From contig OX419758.1 of NCBI GenBank assembly GCA_948567375.1, forward strand, positions 58,471,001 to 58,535,000: a stretch of DNA of 64,000 nt, written 5' to 3'. The stretch's first letter is position 1; each line of letters opens with the position of its first letter. The notes below the pieces were generated by a model. It saw nothing but the letters and a program-made list of their open reading frames with translations. It was not told the origin of the DNA and did not search any database. The DNA comes from Lunularia cruciata (Eukaryota > Streptophyta > Marchantiopsida > Lunulariales > Lunulariaceae). A program made the position numbers and the translations under genes. Shown here piece after piece: positions 22,744 to 33,100 of the stretch.

Positions 22744-23300
22744 GATCCTCTAGCTTTCAAACAGCTAGTGAAGATGGATATGGAATTTTTTATTACTTTC
22801 GTGGATCTATTGAAAGTGCATAATGTCTTTAGAAGGAGTAATTCAAGAAGATACCAAACACCTATATGGCTCCAAGTGGTATTTGCATTGGATTGATTTG
22901 GGCATAATAGAAATGGAGCTTTTGTTGCTTGAGGAATGAACCTATTGGGAATTAGTGTAGGATCCACAACCAAGTTTACTAAGAGAGTAGTCAATACCAT
23001 ATTGTCCATTCTCAAGAAGGAAGTGCAATGGCTAAGGATTGAAGAGAGAGCTAGAATTTCAATTAAAAGTTCATCAATGTTGGCAGAGAAAGGATTCCTA
23101 GGATATGTAAGGCTAGTGGATGGTACTTGTTATTCTTTGTTGCAAAGGCTTATCATTGACAAGGAAGTTTACTTCTGAAAAAAGTGTTCTTTCTCAATCC
23201 ATGGTACTCTATCATTTGTTGCAAAGTATACTTCCACAAAAAGAGTCCTTTCTCAATCAATGGTCAAGGTGATATGTGATGATAAACTTAGAATTTTGCA
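22744..23300 (+). pseudogene. PIF/Harbinger-like transposase fragment
   Basis: A plus-strand frame with two stops reads from DPLAFKQLVKMDMEFF through a helix-turn-helix-like GISVGSTTKFTKRVV segment to GYVRLVDGTCYSLLQR. The VDGT block is the typical first catalytic Asp of the DDE_Tnp_4 (PIF/Harbinger) nuclease. After 23178 the frame breaks. A KKxxFSINGQ / CDDKLRI-like stretch, typical of this family just downstream, is found twice in imperfect copies (about 23157-23205 and 23219-23300). Only the first half of the domain is present; later catalytic Asp and Glu are not seen. No terminal inverted repeats were found. Confidence 0.65.
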
Positions 23301-23317
23301 CTTTTAGAAGGTAAAAG

Positions 23318-23485
23318 TTTTTCAATGAAATTTAGTCATCTTTGTAAAAGAGATCTCTAATTTTTATTGATTAGTGTATGTTTAGTATTGGTTGATGTAA
23401 AAAAATTTCCATTGAGAATCAATCATCTTTGTGAAGAGATCTCAAATTGATGACTAGTGTGTGTTTAGTGGTTGCTAATGAGTGG
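23318..23485. repeat. Diverged tandem duplication, about 83-bp unit
   Basis: Two imperfect copies (about 23318-23400 and 23401-23485) share CATCTTTGTAAAAGAGATCTC / CATCTTTGTGAAGAGATCTC and the later TAGTGTATGTTTAGT / TAGTGTGTGTTTAGT. No coding signal. Confidence 0.55.
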
Positions 23486-24839
23486 TGTGTTTTTGCACAA
23501 GAATGCACAAATTATGTCATGCTATGACATGTTTAAAATTTTTGGAGCTTTGGCTAAATCTTAATCATAGAGGAGTATTTGTTTTGTTTGAAAGAAATTA
23601 ATATTTATTAGCCAATGCATGATATGTGCCAATGAGTCCTCTAGTGCATTCTTTTAAACAGGCACATACTTAAGAAAGGAAGGACTTCAATCACTATGAT
23701 GAATAAGGTCTCTAAATGAACAATGCATTGGGATACTAAAAGCACATTGGCATTCTTTGAGGGAGTTGAAGTTCAATTAAATAACATGAAAAGAAATTGC
23801 ATACTCTTGTGTGAATTATCACATGTGTTATATTGCACAAATTCTTGATTAATAGATACAATATATGGGAGGATGAGGAAGAGTACTCTAGAAACAAAGT
23901 CAATTCCACATCAGTTTATGAAGCCAAGTGGTAGGATTTATCGCCAAATTAGAGAAGAAACTAGGTGATCATTGGTGGACTCTTGCCTTGCTTTGAACCA
24001 TGCACCTCATGGATGTTTGTACAAGCTATATTATTATTAATAAATAGTTCTACAAAGAAATCTCTGTAAATATAAGTGTGTGATTTTTCTAACTAAAGTG
24101 TTATGCAATGAAATATCTATAATTTTGTTACTTTTTTGAATGTGTTTGCTTGTAGCATAAGGTTTGCTCATTTTCTTGTGTGATTTTTTGAATGGTTTTG
24201 CTGGCTCATTTTTATTGGATTTGATTGTTTTTAAGGGTTTGTGGTTGCTCATTTTGGATAAGTTTTCCTGGATTTCATTTTTAGTCCCAATTTGCTTCTA
24301 GATTAAGAAACACCAAAATTGAAATTGTAGGTTCTTCTCCTTGTTGTTAAGGATAAAGATGGATTTTTTATACATTTAGCACAACAATTTCTAGCTGATC
24401 AACTACCAATTTATACATCTCAAAGCATTACTTTATATATTCCAAACATAGATTTATACATATAAAAGATTGTTGAGTTTAGTATAGGAGATTAAACAAT
24501 AGTTTAAAATTGTATTGCAACTATAGAATAATGAAAAGAAATTTGAAAATTTAGAAGGGCCAATAAAAGAAGATTAGTGTAAATTAAAAATAATAGTAGG
24601 ATCAGCTCAAGAAATTGTGCACATTCAAAAGATTTGAAGATTGCAACACATGCTAAATCTAAAAATGGGATATGAGGAAAAGAGAGCAAATCAAAATTTG
24701 AAAGTGCTAGGTCATAGAGTTTAGATCATAAAGGAACTGGCCATTGTGATATGCTTTGTGATGGTGAGAACAAAGGGAGGTCCACTTTCATTTCAAGGTG
24801 CATTTCCACTAAAAAATAAGCAAAATGGAGAAAGTGTAA
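23486..24839. other. AT-rich stretch without recognisable gene
   Basis: AT-rich, many stops in all frames. No LTR ends, RT, transposase or RNA gene recognised. Probably decayed transposon or intergenic DNA. Confidence 0.4.
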
Positions 24840-25495
24840 TCATAAGAAAGAGTGCAATTTTGAAAATCTAGAGGATCATTCAAGAATTTATTAGGCCTAT
24901 CATAGAGACATGTGAAGAGAATTCAAGTTATTTTTAATGTCTAATAGTGAATTTAAAATTTGAGAGAGAAGAGGGAAAAATCCCTACTATTTCAAATATT
25001 AAGAGGTTAGAGCAATGTTATTTGGGAAGAACATAGACAAAGATAAAGAGAAAGGAGTTTGAGAGAAGAGAGAGGAAGGCAATTTTGGAGAAATTAAAAA
25101 ATTGAGCAATGAGTGCATTGTCAATAGTGAGGAACATGGACAAAAGAGTGTAGAGTTTTGGAGAAGGAAGCAATATGGAAATTGTGGAATAATTCAAAAA
25201 TGGAGTGATGAATGTAGTGTCAAAAGAGAGGAATTTGAAAATTGAGGGATGAGTGCAATTTTGAAAGGGAACAAAGGAGGATTCTAGAGGTGGAATCAAA
25301 AAGGAGAGAAGAGAGGAACTGCATTTTTGCACAAAGTGTATTTCAAACAAAGGAAAGAAGAACCAAGAGATAGTTATTGGAGAAAGAGAGAAGGAATGAA
25401 TTCAAAGGAGGAGAGGAAAGAGAGTCCATGATGAGTGGAAAGGAAATTTAGAATAGAGGAAATAAGGAGAGAAGAGAAAGAAATTGAGTAAATGG
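24840..25495. repeat. Purine-rich low-complexity tract with degenerate repeats
   Basis: About 650 bp in which the plus strand is dominated by A and G (GAGAAGAGAAAG, GGAAATTTAG). Loose repeats of TTTTGGAGAA...GAGTGCAATTTTGAAA and GGAGTGATGAATGTAGTGTCAA recur at about 25080, 25155 and 25200-25260. The 110-codon open frame on the minus strand at 25018-25350 is a compositional artefact. Confidence 0.5.
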
Positions 25496-25849
25496 CCAAC
25501 ATTCCTATGTACAAAAACATTGGGACTTCCCAACTGTGGAGGATATCAACAAGGATCCTTGGTTAGTTGATTTTCACCAAATTATTTACAACATGATGCA
25601 AATCAATGTGTGGATGGCTGAACAAGATCCAAGTTAGAGGATCCATCAAATAAATTTTTGATGGAGACCTAGATACATGGGGGTTAAAGATTTCTTAGGA
25701 TTGGAATACCCTTGTCTTGATGTGATTGAATTTTATTTCTATGTGCAATTTTGATTTCTATTGAATTTTGATTGAATTTTGACTTCTATTGAACTTTTTC
25801 TTTGTCATAATTCTATTTGGATTTGAAATTCTATCAAGTAAGAACACTA

Positions 25850-26265
25850 AACCCCAACAACATAAGTAAACCCATCTCTCATGCAAGCAAAGCCAATCCA
25901 TGTGCAAGCAGAGCCATCCTTTCTTTGAGCAAACCCAACACTCCATGTGAGAAAAGCCAAATCTCAATGACCCCTATCGTGAGTAAAGCCATTTGTATGT
26001 GAGTACCCATTTCCTCCATGCAATTAGACCTATCCTATGCAAGCAAAGCAACCCTTGAATAAGCAAACACATCTCTGCCATGAGTGGAGCCAATCCTCAA
26101 AGAGCAAACCTATCATCACCGCAAATGGAGCCATCCATCCACAAGTAGGCCCATTTTGTCTATGCAAGCAAATACACTCCTTGTTAGCAAAGCCATCCAT
26201 TAGTGAGCAGCCCTAGCTCTTTGTGCAAGTAAATCCATCTCCATGTAGATCGTTTAGAAGACCTT
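25850..26265. repeat. Degenerate short-period array (GCAAGCAAAGCCATCCAT-like)
   Basis: Many imperfect repeats of about 22-30 bp around the phrases GCAAGCAAAGCC, GAGCAAACCCA, CCATCCAT and CATGTGAG. The same phrases return at about 29960-30280. No reading frame survives through it. It looks like a decayed minisatellite or a repetitive coding exon. Confidence 0.5.
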
Positions 26266-26379
26266 GTCTCCCATGAGCACCCTTTAGAGTGCATTCTCCT
26301 CATGTTCAGCCTTTGGAGGATCTCTTCTTCCATGTTATTCCTTTAGAGAGCACAAGTTTAGATGGTAAAGCAATGAGAG

Positions 26380-26760
26380 TGGTATTGATGATAAGCCAAT
26401 ATACACACCTATAAAGAGAGAGTGAAAGCTAGGAGAGAATGAGGCTCAAGTGAAAGAGGCTGATTTTTTGAAGAGTGAGCTTGCTCTTTTTGAGAGGGAG
26501 CATAGTCTAGCTCAATAGGAAGATCATTTCATGGCTATTGAGAGGACTAGGTTGGAGAGATTGTCCAAGTTTGATAGGCTTATGTCCTAGAGAGAAACTC
26601 ATGCCAAGGAGCATGGGGATGGAGGAGTTTTACCTGAGAAAGCTAACTATTACTATGGAAATGTTAGAGGAGACACAAAGGAGATATGAGCAGTATGAGT
26701 GTATGGGAATAACAATATGTATGCAAACTCAATTAGACCATATATAGAGTGTTACACATG
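26380..26760 (+). pseudogene. Decayed coiled-coil-like reading frame, unknown
   Basis: Plus-strand translation with internal stops is rich in Glu, Lys, Leu and Arg (for example LKSELALFEREHSLAQ, AIERTRLERLSKF, EMLEETQRRYEQYE), in a heptad-like pattern. Coiled-coil segments like this are found in many transposon-encoded proteins. I do not recognise the family. It could also be a fragment of a host gene. Confidence 0.35.
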
Positions 26761-27898
26761 AAACTTAGACTAAGACTAGTGGGTTGGAAATACCATCTTC
26801 TAAGCTTTACCTACTTTTATAAAGATGCAATCCAAGGTGATACAAACTAAGTATCATCTCCATGGATAGTCTACAGAAGAGCCAAGTATGATAGAACAAG
26901 ATATGGATATTATTGCTTGGAGACCATGACTTTTGCAAGGTCTCCTTGGGAAATTTATATGTGTAGATCAAGTGGCTTGAGGAGAGGAGGATGATACTTG
27001 AGCGAAAGATCTCTAAGCTTATTATTTTGAGACAAAACATGATCTTATCTACATGTTCTTTTGTCAAATAGCTTATGCTCAAAAGAGGCAGAGGAAGATT
27101 TTGGTTTCGGATGTTGGTTGTCTTGTAGATATTATGTGATATACAAGTCCTTGATACTAATGGATAGAATCAGTAGAGTGGTTAAGGTGGTCACATTATA
27201 GAGGTAGGATTGTGTACTCATGGCCTCTTGATGGAGAAGATAGCTACAAGGATACAAAGAAAGGTTTCACAAATAGGCAAATAGAAATGTAGTGCATTTA
27301 TTGCCTTAGATCTTTCACTTTGAAATATATTGATTGTTGATAATGCATCCTTTCCATATTGTAAGAACTATCCCATGAAGCTATTTATACTCTTCTATTT
27401 ACTCTATTCTGTATAAGAGCAAGAGATTCACATACCTCATTAATGGACCTCTTAAGAGCTCCCTTGGATAGATATAGAGCAAACACACAATCAACTATTA
27501 ATTTCATGACCAAGGAATAGAATTTTGGTTGTCTTAGGGGTTATATTGCGGATCCATATGATAGTCTTTTTAGGATCCTTGTATGTGCCAACAAGAGTGG
27601 GATTGGATGTGGACATATAATTTGGTATGTTGCCATGCACACCTATATAAGCACCTTGAGGATGCATTATAGTGTAGTGGTGTATATAAGTGCATTAGCA
27701 TACTCAAGTAGAGATCATTTAGGAGAACATACACTAGATCACTATTATATTATCTCTCATATGGCAATATGATTACTTGACTATTTCAACGCCACCTTTT
27801 TACATTCACTTATATATCTCCATGCATTTTTTACACCTATGTGGCACATTTGTGTGAAAACTTGTATATATGGATGTGTTTGTGTCATCTTGTTTAAA
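26761..27898. other. AT-rich stretch without recognisable gene
   Basis: Short open frames on both strands without known domains. The region around 27100-27300 and 27540-27770 has somewhat protein-like codon patterns but no motif I can name. Confidence 0.35.
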
Positions 27899-28155
27899 GC
27901 AAGTGTAAAATTCAAATTATTATATTAGAGGACTCTTTTAAAACAAATGTAAACTAAATTATTAATTGTGATGACTTCTTTTAAAATAAATGTAAAACCC
28001 AAAATTAATATTTGGGAGTACTTCTTTTAAAACACATGTAAAATAAAAATTTATTTGGGAGTACTTCTGTTAAACAAGTGTAAAATATTCAAGAGAACTT
28101 CTTTTAAAACAAGTGCAAAACTCTAAATAATTATTTGGGAAGACTTTGCAAAAGT
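27899..28155. repeat. Tandem repeat, about 50-bp unit, five to six copies
   Basis: Successive units share GGGAGTACTTCTTTTAAAAC and AAGTGTAAAA, with AT-rich spacers (units start near 27925, 27975, 28015, 28060, 28095 and 28138). They differ by many substitutions and indels. No coding potential. Confidence 0.65.
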
Positions 28156-28187
28156 AAAATTGCACAAAGAAGTATCTTGTTACTCTT

Positions 28188-28350
28188 ATATTACAAGGTC
28201 TGCATATAGTTCATATTAGGTCACCAATATTCTTTCAATAAAATTGCACAAATCCATATTTACTTACTTTGATCCTATAAGGTCCACATATAAGTCATAT
28301 TAGGTCACCAAGTTTCTTTCTATCCTACAAGGTCTGCAAGAAGCTATAAG
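28188..28350. repeat. Tandem duplication, about 84-bp unit
   Basis: The phrase TACAAGGTCTGCATATA...CATATTAGGTCACCAA...TTCTTTC occurs at about 28190-28240 and again at about 28273-28322. A third partial start (CTACAAGGTCTGCAAG) lies at 28326. Confidence 0.6.
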
Positions 28351-28429
28351 AAAAGTGACTTCAAGCAAGACACTTTGTCTACTTGTGTTGAAAGAGAGTC
28401 AAGATGGTGTAGTCAAAAGAAAATTAGTC

Positions 28430-29143
28430 AAATATGAAATTGTCAACTTGTGTGATCTTGCTCCGGCAAGGGTGCAGGCTCTTGGATCCTAGCTTGACCA
28501 TGCATGAAGGCATTCCAACTTGCACCAGCTATTTCTCTATAATGATGAGGTTTTGCCTAGGTTTGGTCCACTCTTATACATCTTTATTACTCACTTGTGA
28601 GTATAGTTCTACACTAGATGCAGCAACAGTCCATATGACACAATGTTCTTTTGGAGGACAAAGGATAGCTACCTACAATGACACTTAGTGTTTGCTACGG
28701 CTTGAGAGTGTGGATACTTGGCTTGGAGGGAGAGTTTGTATCCTTTGCAGGAAACACGTGTCAAGGTAGACTTATACTTGGTCCAAGGTGATCATGTGAT
28801 AGTAATGGATGTTGTGGTGACGGACCCTACACGTAATATAGTTTTAGAGGGAGTGATGACCCATCTCCTTAAATGGGCAGCACGTGCAGCAACAGCATGC
28901 AAGGTTTCCAAGTATAAGAGTATGCAACAAGGTCACCTCTTTGTTCCCCTAGCCTTGGAGTTATATGGAGCAATGGACATGGCATTTGACACATTGTCAA
29001 GGAGTGCTCAAGAGCTTATCATGTTAGGCACCAGTGGATATCACTCTCACTCTCATACTTTGCATCATATTTTAGATAGTGTGTGTCCATTTCTCTACAA
29101 AGGGCAATGGTTGGTGCGATATATAGGAGAGCAATCACACTAG
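28430..29143 (+). pseudogene. Possible retroelement C-terminal nuclease-like domain
   Basis: Plus-strand sequence, broken by one or more frameshifts near 28690, ends in a 141-codon open frame (28718-29143). It contains VDLYL, then DVVVTDPTRNIVL, KVSKYKSM and GHLFVPLALELYGAMD. I recall this order (A/V-D, D-V-x-V-T-x-P, K-x-x-KY, F-x-P-x-A-x-E-x-x-G) from the C-terminal tails of some non-LTR-type reverse transcriptases, where it resembles a PD-(D/E)XK nuclease fold. No RT domain is seen upstream, so this would be a 5'-truncated copy. A captured host gene is the alternative. Repeat S (29226-29305) follows 80 bp downstream and could be its 3' tail. Confidence 0.4.
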
Positions 29144-29225
29144 GTGATGCTTCTTTGGACACTCCAATTGTATGTAGACCGTATGACTTGCATAGCTTGG
29201 ATATCTTAGGTGCGGTATGGCAGAT

Positions 29226-29305
29226 TTCTCATATTGACTCTATTGGAGCTTAGCCCCATTTTACCTATTTTTTTCTCTTCCTTGTCTCTTGATGGGGTCT
29301 TCTCA
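29226..29305 (-). repeat. Repeat S, copy 1 (inverted relative to the other two)
   Basis: On the minus strand it reads CCCCATCAAG...GGTAAAATGGGGCTAAGCTCC. This matches the plus-strand copies at 38016-38092 and 44262-44341 in order and spacing. No coding signal. It may be the 3' end of a non-LTR element. Confidence 0.6.
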
Positions 29306-29959
29306 TCCTTTGTGTTTTCTACATGGTTTCCCTTTTCTCTTTTTCTTTTTCTTTTTACCTTTACTTATAAGTAAAACTTCTTGTCTTACCATTGGACTTA
29401 TAGTGAGAACAAGGATTACTCTATAGAACTTAATCATATGGAATTCTAGGGTATTTCTCTTTAATTTTTCAAATATAATCATTCTATTTTGGTCAATATC
29501 ATACATATTGCATCTTATTACTACATATTGATTCTTTGCTATCTAAAATTGATGACTCATTTCTACAAAAACATGATATGTTTTAGAATGAATGAAAAGA
29601 GAATAAGAGCCATGAGCATAGGACTTTGCTTGTACAATATGAATTATTATAAACTAGAGAAGCATGAGGGGTGAAGAATTCCAAAAGAAACAAGATCATT
29701 GAGCTAGAAAGATAGTTCTACAACAAATGTATCTTGGTGTCAACTACAAACAGGTTGTTCTTTCAAAAAACAAAGTGGTGAGAATTACAAATGGCTAGTC
29801 TTCTATTAAACAAAGTGGAAATAGAGGTCCTTAATGTTTGTCACATTACCAATAGAATGGGGATGCTTGCACAAGTCTTTCTAATTCAACCAAGAGTATT
29901 TTCATTTGGAGAAGAGTAGAAAGGTGAAGTATCTTCATAAAATACCATGAAGGTTGGAA
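29306..29959. other. AT-rich stretch without recognisable gene
   Basis: A pyrimidine-rich run at 29325-29365 (TTTTCTCTTTTTC) and short open frames only. Nothing recognised. Confidence 0.35.
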
Positions 29960-30290
29960 AGATAAGCAATTTCAACCAAGCAAACCTCTCAAGGCAAGCA
30001 AACCAACTTGAGAGGTGAGAAATCTTATATCCTGGCAAGAAAGTTCTAATCAAAGTGATTAAACTTGTCTATGCCTTTGCTTGCCTTTTGAGGGGTACCT
30101 CAAAAGGCAAGAAAGCTCATATGTGGGAAAGCAAACCCATCCATGCAAGCAAAAACCTCAAAAGGTAAGCAAACCTACTTAGGAGATGAGAAAATCCATA
30201 TGTTTACAAGCAAACTCCAATATTCTATGTGAGAAAATCCACATGTCTACTAGCAAAGCCATCCATTCAAAGATATTTCTACAAGATCTT
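29960..30290. repeat. Second degenerate GCAAGCAAA-type array
   Basis: Repeats of GCAAGCAAACC, CCCATCCATGCAAGCAAA, GTGAGAAAATCCA and GCAAAGCCATCCAT recur at intervals of roughly 25-40 bp, related to 25850-26265. A hairpin-forming palindrome lies inside at 30080-30111. Confidence 0.5.
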
Positions 30291-30463
30291 GTTGTAAGAA
30301 CATATTTTATTATTATCTTTGAACATTTGAAACATTATGATAGCAATTTTCTATCATGTGCGCTAGAATCTAAAGGAATGCATTTGAGGACTGGATGGCT
30401 ACTACATAAGGTCATTTGATATTATTGCTTAGATTTAGCTATCCTTCATTCAAATCCAAAATT

Positions 30464-30687
30464 TTAATCTTTTGATCTCTCTTTTGCTTCTACCTTAACT
30501 CTAAGCTTTTCTATCTTTGTTTTTTGTTGAGCATTGATTTGAGCCAATTTGCACCTATCCCTAGCTTCCAAAGAATCAATCTTGAATTTTATTTGGTTTG
30601 CCATGTCTTGGGTAAAAGTGGTATGTATAGGAGAAATTGGATTTCCCTTGGAGTACTTTGTCCTCTTGTGGGGTTCACCATACCACT
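30464..30687 (-). pseudogene. Unknown minus-strand frame, downstream half, split by copia element
   Basis: An open frame of about 74 codons, read from the copia LTR boundary to a stop near 30464. Lys/Glu/Gln-rich, with coiled-coil character (SLEARDRCKLAQINAQQKTKIEKLRVKVEA is the pattern in part). A Lys/Glu-rich minus-strand frame of similar character lies on the other side of the copia element (35780-36198). I infer one interrupted gene or transposon gene. Family unknown. Confidence 0.4.
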
Positions 30688-30936
30688 TGTGAGAATATTC
30701 ACAAGTAGATATGATACTCAATTGATTGTCTATTTCATGAGAAACCCAGAATAGTAATGCTTGAATTTAAATTATGTTAAAAGACACAATGCCAAGGGTA
30801 TATCCCTTGAGAGAGGTATGAGCCAAGGTTCTTTTTGCTTCTATGTGAGAATTTAATCTAGTCCTATAGTGTGAATAGTAACCTAAAATATCATATTACT
30901 CATTACATATATAGTTCCATTCATACTAGTCTAACA
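30688..30936 (-). repeat. Ty1/copia 3' LTR
   Basis: A 249-bp LTR. On the minus strand it runs TGTTAGACTAGT...ATTCTCACA. The other copy is at 35523-35779. The purine tract AAGAGAGGG precedes it in element orientation (30937-30945). The flanking CCACT cannot be matched because the other LTR end is missing. Confidence 0.8.
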
Positions 30937-30945
30937 CCCTCTCTT

Positions 30946-33100
30946 AATGAACATGCTAGCAATCTATAAAATTACTATTTTCTCTAATACCTATAGCATG
31001 AATGAATCTCTTGTATAGTCCTCTAGTTAAGCCTTTAGTGATGATATCAATTGTATTTTGTTTAGTATCAGCATGAGAAACTAGAATTTTCTAGTTCTTC
31101 AAAATTTTCTATAATATTGAAATCTAATATCAATGTGCTTATTTGTTTCATAGTTTTTGGTCAGAGTGCCAAGATTGATGCCATTTTTATTGTCACAATA
31201 GAGTTTCTCTATTTCTCCAAGAAAACCCAAGTCATTGAGAAGACATTGGAGCCAAATGGCTTCTGTTGTTGCCTTTGATAGAGCTCTATATTCAGCTTCA
31301 ATGCTAGAGAGAGAAAAAATTGTTGCTTCTTACTTGACAAGCTTCTAGCTGCATCTAAGAGAATAAAACAATATCTTCCAATTTATCTTCTTGTGTCTTG
31401 ATCACCTCTCCAATCATAGTCAAAATAACCATCAATTGGAATGCTTGTCTTACTATAAGTTACCCCTTTAAAAAGTGCTTCTTGTATGTATGAAAAAATC
31501 CATTTCACAACTTTCAAATGATTAGAACCAAGATTTTCCATATATTTGGCAATTGAACTCACAACATAAGCAATATCAGGCCTAGTGCATACCATAGCCC
31601 ACATTAAACTTCCAACTACTAATTGATATGGAATTCTTTTCATGAATTTCATTTCAGCTTTATTCTTTGGATACTCATGTAGACTTGTTTGATTCCCAGA
31701 CTCAATAGGTTTACTCATATGTTTTCAATCTTGCATTTTAAATCTAGTAAGAATTTCTCTCTAGTAATGTTCTTGAGAGAGGCTGATCTTCCTTTGATTT
31801 ATATTAAATTTTACTTCTAGATAAAGGCAATGACTTATCTCTCCCATATTAATTGTTTCAGAACCTTGCTGGAGAGACTCTTCAATGGAGAGTAAAAGAG
31901 TAAGATCATCATTGGCAAGGATGCAATCATCCACATAAAGTTGCCAAGATGACATAGTGAGAACAAAAATATTAAATATACAAACTTGAATCTGCTCATG
32001 AGTGCAGAAAACCAATGCTTAATAAAAATTTGTCGACTTTTTGTTACCATTTCTTGGCAGATTTCTTCAATCCATAAATTGCTTGAGAGAGTTGTAGAAT
32101 GAGTTGATGTTGATTCTTCTCTTGTGTTGTTTGAGTTTATAAAGAGTCAAAGAATATGCATTTAGATTTCTTTATTTAGTGTTCCATTTAGAAAAGTTTT
32201 CTTGACATCAAGCACATATATCTCAAAGTCTTGTTGAGCTAAAAAAGCAAACAACACTCTAATTTTTTTCATCTTGACAACAAGAAAATAAGTCTCTATA
32301 TAACCAATACCATGGATTTGAGAGAAGCCATGAGCAACCAATCTAGCTTCGTATATTTGAATCAATCCTTGCGCATTATATTTCTTCTTGAAGATCCATT
32401 TGTAGGTAATCTCTTTGCGACCTAGTGGGAGCTCAATAACAGTGCACCATTAATTATTTACCATTGAATGGAGTTCATTTTGAATGCCCTCTTGCCACTT
32501 GGAAGAATAAGGTCCAAAGTTGGCAGCTTCATAGGTTTCAAGATCAGAATAGAAGTAGAATAGAGTAGAACTACACACCCATTGCATTATCTTTGCTAGG
32601 ACTCTTAGAAGGTTTGGAAGCCTCCAAAAGTGCATTCTATTTCTTGAATTGTGTACAAACTTGCTCTCTCTTTATTGAGGTAGTCTCTCCCTCTTGTGGA
32701 GGTAGTAGTAGTAGTATATGTTTTATTAGGAGGAACAAGAGGTTTTGGCTTTCTTGAATAACAAAGGTAGGAGAGCCTCAAGACCTTGGTGGGGGTTCAA
32801 GAGATAAAAGATGGAGATGGTATAAGATTGGTAATAATAACAGTGATAGGGTGATTTAAAAAAAATTTGGGGTATTTTTTGGAGTACTATGTGGGGTAAG
32901 CTTGGAAAAGGAGAAGGAATGAAGAAGAATTAAGATCATAAATAAGTTCCATTGGAACGCTTGGAGTGTTTGTAAACTCCATGAATTTGTGAGCAGTAAG
33001 ATGCTCAAGAAATTTAACATCAGTTAATGTAAAAATATATTGATCAAACAAACGTTGAAGTATGCAAGCTTTACCTGCTTGATTATAATCCAAAAATATA
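30946..33100 (-). pseudogene. Ty1/copia pol: reverse transcriptase and RNase H
   Basis: Minus strand. The RT N-terminal part lies at about 32162-32365 (RLVAHGFSQIHGIGY, LDVKKTFLNGTL). The catalytic motif LYVDDCILA is intact at about 31940. The connection region lies at 31383-31718 (VGSLMWAMVCTRPDIAYVV). RNase H runs to about 31000, with the EAEYRAL-like and YCDNKNGI blocks in a different phase. Integrase-to-RT linker at 32450-33093 (EAANFGPYSSKWQEGIQNEL). Frameshifts and stops throughout. The domain order RT after integrase is the copia order. Confidence 0.88.

Noticed and set aside
25018-25350. 110-codon minus-strand open frame as a gene
   Set aside because: Ser/Phe/Leu-rich translation of a purine-rich low-complexity tract. 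No domain and no supporting context.
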